Shown here: piece after piece, positions 45,358 to 54,154 of the stretch
Numbering within the stretch: position 1 is the stretch's first letter
Layout of the letters: the number at the start of each line of letters is the position of its first letter
Source of the DNA: an uncultured Campylobacter sp.
GTDB taxonomy: Bacteria > Campylobacterota > Campylobacteria > Campylobacterales > Campylobacteraceae
Length of the DNA stretch: 59,110 nt
Direction: 5' to 3'
Assembly: GCF_938017705.1 (NCBI RefSeq)
Contig: NZ_CALIIS010000128.1
Span: 1-59,110 of the forward strand
Program-made: the position numbers and the translations under genes
The notes under the pieces: model-generated
What the model was told of the DNA's origin: nothing
The model's database searches: none
What the model saw: only the letters and a program-made list of their open reading frames with translations

Positions 45358-46092
45358 CTAATTTAAGTTTAAGTTTTTTGGAATTAGCATAAATTTTTCG
45401 CTTTTTGCGACCTCGTAAATTTTGCTCCCGGCCCCAAACGAGCATAAATTTATATATTTTTTCTCGCCGAAATATAAAATTTCATCTTGATGATAATGCC
45501 CCTCGATGATTAAATTTGCCGCGTAAAAATCGATCTTCGGCGCGATTATATCCTTAAAATTTGGCATTTTTTTGTATAGGTTTTTCCCCTCTTGCGATTT
45601 TAAGATCATCTTTGAAATTTTAAATTTTAAAGCGCGATCGAGCAAGTCCATAAATTTCAGAAAAGCTCTGTTTCGTAGCGAAAGCAGCGCAAACTGCGTC
45701 AGGCGCGGCAAAAATAGATCGCCGTGCGCGATCTGTACCGTCTCACCGCTCTCGCAGATAAATTTAGCAGGCTGCGCGGCGTTTGGATAAACTTTTGCGC
45801 GGGGGAAAATTTCGCGCAGATTAAAATCATGGTTGCCCTCGAAGTAAAAAATTTCGCATTTTTGCGATAGCTCGTTTATTAGCGCGATCTCCTCTTTGTA
45901 GAAGCGCTGCACGTAGGTCGTGTTTGCCAAAAAATCAAACATGTCGCCCATCATAAAAATTTGAGGCGGCGGCGTAGGCTCAGCCTTCAGCGCGCGCAAG
46001 AATTTCAAAAATTGCGCTCTGCTAGCGCCCGCGTGCGCATCGCCAATAAAGATCGCGCCGGGTTTTATCGCCTGAATTTGATCATTTTGCAT
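45358..46092 (-). CDS. LpxH-like UDP-2,3-diacylglucosamine pyrophosphatase
   Basis: Calcineurin-fold metallophosphoesterase, 244 residues, likely to give lipid X in lipid A synthesis. Metal motifs are visible: GDAHAG, MMGDMFDF, FEGNHDFNLR, IAHGDLF and the late EGHYHQDE. The word order matches the LpxH-like proteins of epsilonproteobacteria. It starts 42 bases after argC ends and is followed 31 bases later by serB. lpxB in the same strand run supports the role; activity is inferred. Confidence 0.82.
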   Translation of the reverse strand: MQNDQIQAIKPGAIFIGDAHAGASRAQFLKFLRALKAEPTPPPQIFMMGDMFDFLANTTYVQRFYKEEIALINELSQKCEIFYFEGNHDFNLREIFPRAKVYPNAAQPAKFICESGETVQIAHGDLFLPRLTQFALLSLRNRAFLKFMDLLDRALKFKISKMILKSQEGKNLYKKMPNFKDIIAPKIDFYAANLIIEGHYHQDEILYFGEKKYINLCSFGAGSKIYEVAKSEKFMLIPKNLNLN

Positions 46093-46134
46093 TTAAACTC
46101 CGGCGCGTGGCGGCTTTTGCAAAAAGCTCATCGC

Positions 46135-47142
46135 TTAAATTCCGTGCGCGATGCGCGGCAGCGCCGTATCTTCGGCGAATCCGCACATTAAATTTGCGTT
46201 TGCGATCGCCTGTGACGAAGCTCCGCGCAAAAGATTATCGATCGCCGAGTTAATCCAAATTTTATCGCCCGCAGTTTTTACAAAAATATCGCAAAAGTGC
46301 GTCCCTACGACGTTTTTTATACTCACGGGTTCGCTTCGGACGCGCACGAAAGGCTCGTTTTCGTAAAACTCCCGCAGCACCGCCTCTGCGTCCACGCTCT
46401 TTTGCAGCACGCCGAACGCGCTAACCAGCATTCCGCGCGTAATCGGCAGCAAATTCGGCACGAAAATCGTGCTAAATTCGCTGCCTTTTAAAATTTGCAG
46501 CTGCTCTTTGATCTCGTCTGCGTGGCGATGCGAGATCGGCGAGTAGGCGCCCGCGTTTTCGTTTACGCTTACGAAATGGCTGCTTGTCTTAAGAGCCTTG
46601 CCCGCGCCGCTTACTCCGCTTTTTGCGTCGATAAATACGCCGGTATCTGGATCGAGTAGCCGCATAAACGGCGCGAGCGCCAAAATAGAGCAGGTGGGGT
46701 AGCAGCCTGGATTTGCGGTAAGTCGCGCCGTGCGGATCTTTTCGCGATTTAGCTCGGGCAGTCCGTAAACGGCGTGGGCTAAATTACGGGGGTCTAAATG
46801 CGTGGTGTAATTTTTCTCGTAAAGCTCGCGACTTAGGCGGTAATCAGCCGATAGATCGACTACCTTGACGCTTTTAAATTTTAAAATTTCGCGGGCAAAT
46901 TCCATCGCTTTTCCATGCGGCAACGCCAAAAAAATAAGATCGCATCTTTGCGCCGCAACGCGAGCATCTGCGGCTTCTACGCGCATCTGCAAAACTCCGC
47001 GAAGCTGTGGGAAAATTTCGCTTATCTCGCCCTGCGTCGAAGCACCCAAATACGAAATTTCAAAGCCCGGGTGGGAAAGTAGAGCCTTAATCAGCTCAAG
47101 CCCCGTATAGCCACTAACGCCGATGATGCCTACTTTTTTCAC
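46135..47142 (-). CDS. argC: N-acetyl-gamma-glutamyl-phosphate reductase
   Basis: NADPH-dependent reductase in arginine synthesis, about 335 residues. Motifs: VGIIGVSGYTGLELIKAL, the LALPHGKAMEF block, catalytic Cys in TANPGCYPTCSIL, SGVSGAGKA and FVPNLLPITRGM. I prefer the GTG at 47142, two bases after the greA stop with GAG nearby; a TTG at 47154 inside greA is possible. An arginine gene next to greA suggests they share a transcript. Confidence 0.92.
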   Translation of the reverse strand: MKKVGIIGVSGYTGLELIKALLSHPGFEISYLGASTQGEISEIFPQLRGVLQMRVEAADARVAAQRCDLIFLALPHGKAMEFAREILKFKSVKVVDLSADYRLSRELYEKNYTTHLDPRNLAHAVYGLPELNREKIRTARLTANPGCYPTCSILALAPFMRLLDPDTGVFIDAKSGVSGAGKALKTSSHFVSVNENAGAYSPISHRHADEIKEQLQILKGSEFSTIFVPNLLPITRGMLVSAFGVLQKSVDAEAVLREFYENEPFVRVRSEPVSIKNVVGTHFCDIFVKTAGDKIWINSAIDNLLRGASSQAIANANLMCGFAEDTALPRIAHGI

Positions 47143-47143
47143 G

Positions 47144-47635
47144 CTAATTCTCAAATTTAATCGGCTTGTATTCTACGCTTAAAATTTCCACATCGCGGGT
47201 GCCGGATGGGAGCTGAAGCACCACCTCATCGCCCTCTGCCTTGCCTAAAAGCTGGCGCGCGAGCGGCGTATTGATATTGATGAGCTTGCGCGAGATGTCC
47301 GCCTCGCTAAGCCCTACGATCGTGTAGACCTCCTCCCGCTCGGTCTCCACGTCCATAAAGGTAACGGTGGAGCCGAATTTTACGCGGTCGTGCTCGTAGG
47401 TGGAGGGATCGATGATTTTACTTCGAGAGACGATATCGCTAAGCTCGGCGATGCGCGAGAGCAAAAACGCCTGCTCTTCGCGCGCTGCGTGGTACTCGGC
47501 GTTTTCTTTCAGATCGCCGTGTCCGCGCGCGATGTCGATCTGCTGCACGATGTGAGGCAGCTTCACGCTCTGGAGCTCTTTGAGCTCGGAGGTGATCTTT
47601 TCATATCCGTAAAGCGTCATTGGTTCGGTCGTCAT
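47144..47635 (-). CDS. greA: Transcription elongation factor GreA
   Basis: Stimulates transcript cleavage in stalled RNA polymerase. The 163-residue protein has the N-terminal coiled coil (MTLYGYEKITSELKEL, DLKENAEYHAAREEQAFL with the tip acidic residues) and the C-terminal globular part (VKFGSTVTFMDVE, ININTPLARQLLGKAEGDEV). AGGAAGA precedes the ATG. C. jejuni also has greA beside lpxB. Confidence 0.96.
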   Translation of the reverse strand: MTTEPMTLYGYEKITSELKELQSVKLPHIVQQIDIARGHGDLKENAEYHAAREEQAFLLSRIAELSDIVSRSKIIDPSTYEHDRVKFGSTVTFMDVETEREEVYTIVGLSEADISRKLININTPLARQLLGKAEGDEVVLQLPSGTRDVEILSVEYKPIKFEN

Positions 47636-47683
47636 AATCTTCCTTTCTTTTTATCAAATTATATAAGCTTTAGCCTTAAAATT

Positions 47684-48871
47684 TTAGCTCGCAGGCTGCG
47701 TTAAAATTTTTGCCACGTTTTCGCTGGAGCCGAATTTCAGATAATCTCGCAGCTTTTCGCTCGCAAGTTTAAATTTAGCGGAGTCGCAGCGCTCGTATGC
47801 GGCAAGTAGGTTTTGCGCGCTTACTTCGCCTTGCAAAAGCTCCTCGTGCAGAGGCTCCTCGCCCAAAAAATCAAAAATAATATTCGCAAGCCCCACGTGC
47901 TTTAGCTTTACGAGTTTTCGCGCGAGCCAAACGTCAAACGCGCGAGCCTTGTAGCACAGCACGAACGGAGTGCCGATGAGCGCCGCCTCAAGCGTCGCCG
48001 TACCCGAGCAGATGAAGGCGAAATCGCAATCCTTAAGCGTAGCAGGAGTATCGTTTGCGATGCTAAAGCCGTCCAGAGGCCCGTAAATTTCATCTCTTTG
48101 ATCCATCAGATGCGGCGGGATTATTAAGGTTCGCTCGCTATTTTCAAATTTAGGCGCAAGTGCTCTAAAAATCGGCATCAGTCTTGAAATTTCAGCCCTG
48201 CGCGAGCCCGGCATAAAGGCGATCTTGCCCTGTTTTTCGTAACTTGTTTTTTGGAATTTTATCTCATCAAGCAGCGGATGCCCCACGAAAGAATACTTTG
48301 CGGTTTTGGCGCTTTGCTCGCTCGGGTGCGCAGCATTCTCTTTCTGCGCAGCGTCTTTATCTTTTGCTTCTTGTAGCGCAGCGTCTTTGCTCTCCGCTTC
48401 TTGCGACACGGCGCCTTTATCTCCCTTGCAATCCGCGCCGAAAAATTTTGCCTCAAAAGGCCAGATGGAGAGCAGATTGTCGCAAAACGCCTTCAGCTTC
48501 TCCACTCTGTGCGGCTTCCACGCCCAAACCTGCGGCAGGATATAATATGAAATTTCCGCGCGCGCGCCGCTTTCTTTGATCGCGCGAGCTAGCGGCAGAT
48601 TAAACGCGGGCGAGTCGATTAAAAGCACGCGATCGCACTCCGCCGCAAGCCGCGTCATCTGCGCTATCGCACGCTTGGCTTTTAAAATTAGCGGCAAAAT
48701 TTCTATAAAACCCATCGCCGAAAACTCGCTGCTTTTGTATATCGGCGAGCCCAGCTTTTCGTCAAAAATTCCGCAAATCTCGCAAGCGGGATCGAGCTTT
48801 TTAAGATGCGCTAGAACCTCTTTAAAATGCAGGTTCGCCGAGGGTTCTAGGCAAGAGATTAAATATTTCAA
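47684..48871 (-). CDS. lpxB: Lipid-A-disaccharide synthase
   Basis: Glycosyltransferase joining UDP-diacylglucosamine to lipid X. The 395-residue protein has SCLEPSANLHFKEVL, LLIDSPAFNLPLA, YYILPQVWAWKPHRV, GHPLLDEI, FMPGSRRAEI, CSGTATLEAALIGTP and GLANIIF. A charged repeat insert (about residues 145-190) lies between the two Rossmann halves. The start is TTG at 48871 with AAAAGG six bases upstream; no ATG fits. A divergent promoter region follows upstream. Confidence 0.94.
   Translation of the reverse strand: MKYLISCLEPSANLHFKEVLAHLKKLDPACEICGIFDEKLGSPIYKSSEFSAMGFIEILPLILKAKRAIAQMTRLAAECDRVLLIDSPAFNLPLARAIKESGARAEISYYILPQVWAWKPHRVEKLKAFCDNLLSIWPFEAKFFGADCKGDKGAVSQEAESKDAALQEAKDKDAAQKENAAHPSEQSAKTAKYSFVGHPLLDEIKFQKTSYEKQGKIAFMPGSRRAEISRLMPIFRALAPKFENSERTLIIPPHLMDQRDEIYGPLDGFSIANDTPATLKDCDFAFICSGTATLEAALIGTPFVLCYKARAFDVWLARKLVKLKHVGLANIIFDFLGEEPLHEELLQGEVSAQNLLAAYERCDSAKFKLASEKLRDYLKFGSSENVAKILTQPAS
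48346..48425 (-). repeat. 30-bp tandem repeat inside lpxB
   Basis: Two full units (48346-48375, 48376-48405) and about 20 bases of a third. Each encodes ten residues of the form SKDAALQEAK. The unit length keeps the reading frame, so the number of copies may vary without breaking LpxB. Confidence 0.8.
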
Positions 48872-48895
48872 ATTTAGCCTTTTAAATTTTTGTTA

Positions 48896-48901
48896 ATTAT
48901 A
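48896..48901 (-). promoter_or_regulatory. Likely -10 element of lpxB
   Basis: TATAAT on minus preceded by TTTTGC, about 25 bases before the TTG start of lpxB. It is back to back with the promoter of the next gene on plus. Confidence 0.55.
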
Positions 48902-48912
48902 GCAAAATGTGC

Positions 48913-48918
48913 TAAAAT
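48913..48918 (+). promoter_or_regulatory. Likely -10 element of the divergent lipoprotein gene
   Basis: TAAAAT in ATGTGCTAAAAT, 22 bases before the start codon. It lies within the 68-base divergent gap with lpxB. Confidence 0.5.
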
Positions 48919-48939
48919 TAAGCCGACAAAGGATTTAAG

Positions 48940-49440
48940 ATGAGAAATTTTAAAATTTTAGCGCTATGCGGCGCGTTCGCGATGTTGCTGGGCGGTTGCG
49001 GCGCGGCTAAATATCAAAAGCGTCAAGTCACCGAGGATCCCGCAGTAACGGCGCGTTTTGAGGCGCTTAGTAAGCTAGGCTCGCCCGCACTCGTCGCTAA
49101 AGCCGCAGCTAGCGAGATCGCAGCAGACGTAGGCGGCACCAAGCCCCACGTTAAGGTCGCGCAGTTTGCCTTCCTCGAAGAAATTAGCGCACAAGGAAGC
49201 GATCTGATCTATGCCTACTCGCTAAGCCCCGGCTGGGCGAGCCTGAAAAGCTCCGATCGGCAAAAATATCTCAAATTGCTAACTAAGGATATTACCGAAA
49301 ATGACTGCAATGCACCTAGTACGCGAGCTTTATTGCGAAGCGGAGTGCGTGAAGTGCACCGATTTTTCTACGATTATCCGAACTCGCACCTACTTGATTC
49401 GCAGGTAAGCGAGGAGATATGCCGCAAAGCAGGGTTGTAG
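48940..49440 (+). CDS. Hypothetical lipoprotein
   Basis: A 166-residue protein with lipobox LLGGC (Cys 20), then a helical soluble domain (FEALSKLGSPALVAKAAASEIAAD near 40-65, a Ser/Tyr-rich middle, and SHLLDSQVSEEICRKAGL at the end with two cysteines). I do not recognise a family. The ribosome site AAAGGATT is good. It is divergent from lpxB and followed by repeats. Confidence 0.8.
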   Translation: MRNFKILALCGAFAMLLGGCGAAKYQKRQVTEDPAVTARFEALSKLGSPALVAKAAASEIAADVGGTKPHVKVAQFAFLEEISAQGSDLIYAYSLSPGWASLKSSDRQKYLKLLTKDITENDCNAPSTRALLRSGVREVHRFFYDYPNSHLLDSQVSEEICRKAGL

Positions 49441-49850
49441 AATATCTCGCATAATTTTATGCCGCGGATTTACATCGGCGCGAAAGCGAAATTTCGTGGT
49501 GCAAAATCTGCGATAATTTAAAAGACAAATTTTGCGGCGAGTTGCGGAGTGCGGTCGCAAAATTTAATTTAAGGAATTTCGAAAACGAAATTTAGGCGAT
49601 GAAATTGCATAGCAGGCTATAAAATTTGTAGCAAAAAAAGATAAAATTTCGTAGCAAAAAGGCGGAATTTTTCTATGAATTTTGCGATTTAAGTTCGCAT
49701 GGAATTTTATTGAAAAATTTGGCGCGACGGAATTCTACGCCACGCAAGCTAAGTAGCAATTTTTGCATAGTAAAGAATTAAGCGCTAAAATTTTACAGAC
49801 GAAATTCCGCCCCGATAGGTCTGTTGTGAAATTTTAGCTAAAGAGAGAAT
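49441..49850. repeat. Gene-free gap with A/T motifs
   Basis: Holds repeated GCAAAATTT, ATAAAATTT, GTAGCAAAAA and GGAATTTT words (AAAATTTGTAGCAAAAAAAG and TAAAATTTCGTAGCAAAAAG form a close pair near 49621-49660). No ORF or RNA gene is visible. The surE promoter should be near the end. Confidence 0.5.
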
Positions 49851-50630
49851 ATGAAAGAAATTTTAATCACTAACGACGATGGATTCGAAGCGCGCGGACT
49901 TTTGGAGCTCGCAAGCGCGCTAAGAGGGGTCGCAAACGTCACTATCGTAGCGCCGAGCTCGGAGAAATCGGCATGCTCGCACTCGCTCACGCTCACGCGC
50001 CCGCTTAGATTTGTAAAGCTCAACGACGGATTTTTCAAACTCGACGACGCTACGCCCGCAGATTGCGTGTATTTGGCACTCCGCGCGCTGTATAATCGCA
50101 AGCCCGATCTTGTGATAAGCGGCATAAATCACGGCGCCAACGTCGCGGAGGACGTGACCTATTCGGGCACGTGCGGAGGCGCGATGGAGGGGGTCTTGCA
50201 AGGCATTCCCGCGCTTGCGGTGAGCCAGTTTTACGTCGCAGACTCGCTGCAGCGGTACGGATTTGACCTCGCGTGCGAACTCACGGTTGATCTAGTGAGA
50301 AAAATTTTCAAAAACGGCTTTCCGCTGCCGCCGAAGCAGTTTTTAAATTTAAACGTTCCTGCCGTCTCAAAGCAAGATTTTAAGGGGCTTTCGGTTGCGC
50401 CCTGCGGCGAGAAGCTCTACGACACCGACGCGCAGCTAAACCGCAATCCGCGCGGGATGGAGTATTATTGGCTAGGCAAATCTACGCTCAGTTTTGATGC
50501 AAGCAAAAACGAAAATAGCGACATTTCGGTGCTTTTTGGGGGGCGGGCGACGTTAAGTCCGATCAAGCTAAATTTAACCGCGCACGAGCAGATGAGCGCG
50601 CTAGAAAGGTGGATGAGAAACGATGAGTGA
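49851..50630 (+). CDS. surE: 5'-nucleotidase SurE
   Basis: Metal-dependent nucleotidase acting on nucleoside monophosphates. The 259-residue protein starts KEILITNDDGFEA with the Asp pair that binds metal, and has APSSEKSACSHSLTL, DLVISGINHGANVAEDVTYSGTCGGAMEG and LNLNVPAV. Ribosome site AAAGAGAG precedes the ATG. Overlaps tcdA by eight bases; the same pair occurs in C. jejuni. Confidence 0.95.
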   Translation: MKEILITNDDGFEARGLLELASALRGVANVTIVAPSSEKSACSHSLTLTRPLRFVKLNDGFFKLDDATPADCVYLALRALYNRKPDLVISGINHGANVAEDVTYSGTCGGAMEGVLQGIPALAVSQFYVADSLQRYGFDLACELTVDLVRKIFKNGFPLPPKQFLNLNVPAVSKQDFKGLSVAPCGEKLYDTDAQLNRNPRGMEYYWLGKSTLSFDASKNENSDISVLFGGRATLSPIKLNLTAHEQMSALERWMRNDE

Positions 50631-51291
50631 AGTTGTAGTAGACCGCTTTTCGCGCTCGCGCCTGCTTTTCGGCGAGGATTTTGCAAGGCTGCAAAACGCT
50701 AAAATTTTAATCTGCGGCTGCGGCGGCGTGGGAGGAGTGGCGATAGAGGCGCTGTACCGCAGCGGCGCAGTAAATCTAAGCGTGATCGATTGCGATCGCT
50801 TTGAGATAACCAACCAAAATCGCCAGCTTGGAAGCGAGCACGTAGGCGAGCTAAAATGCGAGGTTTTCGCGCACAAATTTAAAGGCGTGACGCCGATCGC
50901 CGCTAGGATCGATGAGGAATTTTTATCGGAATTTGATCTAGCAAAATTTGATTTCGTAATTGACGCGATCGACGATGTGAGCGCTAAGATCGCGCTTGCG
51001 CTGCGCTGTAGCGAGTCTGGCGCGGGCTTCATAAGCTCGATGGGCGGCGCAAAGAGGCTTGATTCCGCTAAAATTGAAATCCGCTCAATCTGGCAGACGC
51101 AAGGCGATCCGCTCGCGCGCAAGATCAGATATGAGCTGCGAAAGCGCGGCTTTGCGGGCGATTTTGACGTCGTCTGCTCGAGCGAGCCGCCACGCGTCAA
51201 ATCGATGGGTAGCTTCATGGGCGTGACCGCTAGTTTCGGGCTTTTCATCGCAAGCTACGTCGTGCGCAGGCTGATAGGCGAGCAGGCTTAA
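50623..51291 (+). CDS. tcdA: tRNA threonylcarbamoyladenosine dehydratase-like ThiF-fold protein
   Basis: E1-like ATP-dependent enzyme, 222 residues. The dinucleotide loop CGCGGVGGVAIEAL (31-44) follows the family opening DRFSRSRLLFGEDF; it continues with VIDCDRFEITNQNRQ, DFVIDAIDDVSAK and, late, GDFDVVCSSEPPR and GSFMGVTASFGLF, which match TcdA/CsdL and not MoeB or ThiF. TcdA makes cyclic t6A in tRNA. Coupled to surE. Confidence 0.85.
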   Translation: MSEVVVDRFSRSRLLFGEDFARLQNAKILICGCGGVGGVAIEALYRSGAVNLSVIDCDRFEITNQNRQLGSEHVGELKCEVFAHKFKGVTPIAARIDEEFLSEFDLAKFDFVIDAIDDVSAKIALALRCSESGAGFISSMGGAKRLDSAKIEIRSIWQTQGDPLARKIRYELRKRGFAGDFDVVCSSEPPRVKSMGSFMGVTASFGLFIASYVVRRLIGEQA

Positions 51292-51963
51292 CGCTTAAAT
51301 TTCATAGCGCTTCGGCGCATGGCTCCGCCTAGTCGTGCTTGGCGGTTAAATTTTAGATATTTTGAGCTTTTGATCTGAGCGCGCTTTGCATGCGGTACGG
51401 CGCGGCAAGTGCTTTGCGGACGCGTGCGGTTAAAATACAAAGCGGCGAAAGTGGAATTTTACCGAGCGACGAAGATAAAATTTGCTCGGCGCGAAGGTGA
51501 AATTTCATTGCTGCGAAGGATAAAATTTTATCCGCAAAGATCGGCGCAGACTCGGCGCGAGATGAAATTTAAGGACCGCGCAAGCTACGCACGTAGGTCA
51601 ATGTATATACGGCGCGCAGTTTTAACAAGCGCAGATAGCAGCCTAGGATTAAAATTTAAATACGCGGATCGCAAGCTTGCTTGTGAGCGAAATTTAAGCA
51701 AGCTAAGTTTGAGCGGATGTTCTTTGCGGCGAATTTTCATAGCAGCGCGATTTGAAATTTTATCGCGACTTTGCGCTTTTTGATGCAAGAAAAGGCGCGC
51801 TCAGGCAAGCAAAACCAAATTAGCGCGCATCGGTCGCCGCGTAGCGACTAAGCGTAAAGTGTAAGCAGGGCTCAAGCAAACGCAGCGGCAAGCTTACTTC
51901 TAAATTCCATTTTTTACCGCTCGCAAAAAGCGGAATTTAGAAATTTAATTTAAAGGAGCAGCG
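51292..51963. repeat. Gene-free block with A/T motifs
   Basis: About 670 bases. Between 51430 and 51540 lies a string of related words (GTGGAATTTTACC, AAGATAAAATTTGCTC, AAGGTGAAATTTC, AAGGATAAAATTTTATCC) about 28 bases apart. A 124-codon plus frame through it has the composition of this repeat DNA and is not called. The last 30 bases hold the ribosome site AAAGGAG of the nitroreductase gene. Confidence 0.5.
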
Positions 51964-52461
51964 ATGAATGAAATTTTTACACGCACGAGCGTGCGGAATT
52001 TTACCGAAAAAATGCCGAGCGACGATCAGATCGAGCTTGTGCTAAAAGCCGCGATGCAAGCCCCTAGCGCGGGCAACCAGCGCTCATGGGAATTTTACGT
52101 AGTGCGCGATCGCACCGCGCTTACGCTACTTAGCAGTGTCGGAACCTACGGCGGCTGCACGAAGGATGCGCCGCTTGCGATCGTGGTCTGCACGCGCAAA
52201 AGCGGCTTAAAATTCCAGCCCTACGCTCGCTACGACTGCGCTTGTGCGGCAGAAAATCTTTGGCTGGTGGCGCACCATTTGGGGCTTGGCACCACGTGGC
52301 TGGGCGTAGCGCCCGATATTTACGCGATGGAGCGCGTAAGAGAAATTTTGGATCTGCCTGGGCATTTAGAGGCATTTTGCATTATGCCTTTGGGCTTTCC
52401 ATCTCGCGTCACAAAGGCACATTCGCGCTTTGAGCCCGCTAAAATTCACTTCGTAGGCTAG
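51964..52461 (+). CDS. Nitroreductase family protein
   Basis: FMN-dependent oxidoreductase, 165 residues, short for the family. Visible: TRTSVRNFTEKMPSDDQIEL, AAMQAPSAGNQRSWEFYVVRD and GLGTTWLGVAPD, the three usual flavin contact regions. Substrate unknown. AAAGGAG precedes the ATG. It ends two bases before modD and is probably cotranscribed with it. Confidence 0.9.
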   Translation: MNEIFTRTSVRNFTEKMPSDDQIELVLKAAMQAPSAGNQRSWEFYVVRDRTALTLLSSVGTYGGCTKDAPLAIVVCTRKSGLKFQPYARYDCACAAENLWLVAHHLGLGTTWLGVAPDIYAMERVREILDLPGHLEAFCIMPLGFPSRVTKAHSRFEPAKIHFVG

Positions 52462-52463
52462 AT

Positions 52464-53315
52464 ATGTTTATTTCACAGAGTAAAATCGACGATCTAATCG
52501 CTAGCGACGGCGCGTTTTTGGACCTTACGACCGAGCTTTTACGCGGCTGCACGGATTTAAATGCGCCCGCGCGGCTTTCGATCGTAACGAGACAGGATCT
52601 GATCTTTAGCGGCGGGCAGATTGCGCGCGAGGTAGCGGCGCGCTTTGGTTGCGAGACGCAGCATCTAGCGCGCGAGGGAAGCGCATTTTGCGCGGGGGAT
52701 GAAATTTTTAGCGCGCAGGGGAGCTTCGAGAGCCTGCATAAAGCCTGGAAGATCGTTCAGATCGTGTTTGAGTACTCCTGCAAAATTTCAACCTACGCGC
52801 ACGAGATGGTTGCGCTGATGCGAGAGGCTAATCCGCGCTGCATGCTGGGTGCGACACGCAAGAGCTTTCCTTTTGCGAAGGAGCTTTGCGTAAATGCGCT
52901 GATAGCGGGCGGCGGAACGATGCACCGCCTGGGGCTGCACGACAGCGTCCTGTTTTTTTCAAACCACATCCGCGCGTTTGCGAGCTTTGGCGAGTTTTGC
53001 GCGCAGATTGCTAAATTTAAAGAGCGCGCGCCCGAGCGAAAGATCATGATCGAAGTGGCGAGCGAGCGCGAATTTAGCGAGCTCTTAAAATACGCACCTG
53101 ATGCGATAATGTGCGATAAGATGAGCCCTAGCGAGCTTAGAGCTTGCGTTTTGAAGCGAGATGAGATGGCGCCGCAGATTAAAATTTGCGCTGCGGGCGG
53201 CATAAATAAAGCTAACTGCGCCGAGTTTGCAGCTACCGGTGCGGACGTGCTCGTAAGCTCGGCGGTTTGGAATCAGGGCGTGTGCGATCTAGGCGGAAAG
53301 ATAGAATTTATCTAA
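52464..53315 (+). CDS. modD: ModD-like pyrophosphorylase
   Basis: Homologue of quinolinate phosphoribosyltransferase (NadC fold) found with molybdate transport genes; its substrate is unknown. The 283-residue protein has FLDLTTELL, the conserved ATRKSFPFAKELCVNALIAGG, HRLGLHDSVLFFSNH and a late KICAAGGINKANCAEFAATGADVLVSSA. The KSFPFAK form rather than the NadC TRKTTPGLR form supports ModD. A broken modA and modB follow. Confidence 0.87.
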   Translation: MFISQSKIDDLIASDGAFLDLTTELLRGCTDLNAPARLSIVTRQDLIFSGGQIAREVAARFGCETQHLAREGSAFCAGDEIFSAQGSFESLHKAWKIVQIVFEYSCKISTYAHEMVALMREANPRCMLGATRKSFPFAKELCVNALIAGGGTMHRLGLHDSVLFFSNHIRAFASFGEFCAQIAKFKERAPERKIMIEVASEREFSELLKYAPDAIMCDKMSPSELRACVLKRDEMAPQIKICAAGGINKANCAEFAATGADVLVSSAVWNQGVCDLGGKIEFI

Positions 53316-53330
53316 ATATTAAATTTTAAT

Positions 53331-53336
53331 TATAAT
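53331..53336 (+). promoter_or_regulatory. Likely -10 element before modA
   Basis: TATAAT, about 95 bases before the modA start. The leader between contains a bulged hairpin (GATCCGC with GCGGGATC near 53351-53372), which could be regulatory or nothing. Confidence 0.45.
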
Positions 53337-53431
53337 GTAGGCTGCGCGCCTTGGATCCGCAAAAGAGCGGGATCTATTAATAAATAAGATTATATTTTGT
53401 AAAATTCTTAAAATTTAAAAAAAGGATTTTC

Positions 53432-54154
53432 ATGAAAAAAATTGCTTTTATTTTAGCGCTTGCGGCAAGCGTTTCGTTCTGCGCGGATCAGCTGATAATC
53501 GCGGCCGGCGGCGGATACAAAAAGCCCGTCTCGGCCGTGATCGAAAATTTGAAAAAAGAGGGCATGGACGTGGCGGGATCATTTTCAACCTCGGGGGCAC
53601 GTTTGCAAATTTAGGCCAAATCACCATCCAAGCCAAAGAGGGCAAGATGGCTGCGATCGTGGGCGACGAGGCGTTTTTGAAAAAAAGCGATCTAAATATC
53701 GCCAAATTTGAACGTATCGGGCGCGGCACGCTCGTTTTAGTAACGCCGAAAAATATTAAAATAAACGACGTCTCGGAGATCGCAAAGTTTGATAAGATCG
53801 CGATGCCAGATCCTAAAAAGGCGATTTACGGTATCAGGACGAACGAGTTTTTGCAAAACGCCAAGATGGATGCGGTAAAAGATAAAATTTTAGCCGTCGC
53901 GGGCGTGCCGCAGGTGGTCGCTTACGTCATCAACGGCGAGGTGCAGGCGGGCTTTATCAACAGCACCGAAGCGGTCACCAAAAAAAGATGAGTTCGGCTC
54001 GATCATCTACATCGACGAGAGCCTCTACAGCCCCGCATATATCGACATCGCAAGGCTTAGCGCGTGCGGCGAACAGGCGTTTTGCGAAAAGGTGATGGAG
54101 GAGTTTAAATCGGATCGCTCAAAAGAGATTTTTTCAAAATTCGGTCTTAAATGA
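53432..54154 (+). pseudogene. modA: Molybdate/tungstate-type binding protein, frameshifted twice
   Basis: Starts with a signal peptide (MKKIAFILALAASVSFCA) and LIIAAGGGYKKPVSAVIENL. The frame breaks near 53581-53600 and stops at 53614. The next frame carries on as FANLGQITIQAKEGKMAAIVGDE to INSTEAVTKKR, breaks at seven A (53980-53986), and the third frame reads DEFGSIIYIDESLYSPAYIDIARL to FGLK, ending in an ATGA overlap with modB. Removing 20 bases at 53581-53600 and one A restores a single ~230-residue protein of normal length. Either a real pseudogene, a slipping gene or sequence error at the A-run. Confidence 0.85.

Noticed and set aside
51409..51783. 124-codon plus ORF
   Set aside because: Lys/Phe/Arg-rich peptides that simply read the AAATTT repeat string; no ribosome site; no coupling to a neighbour.
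53345..53375. Molybdenum-cofactor riboswitch in the modA leader
   Set aside because: Only a short bulged hairpin is present, far smaller than that riboswitch.
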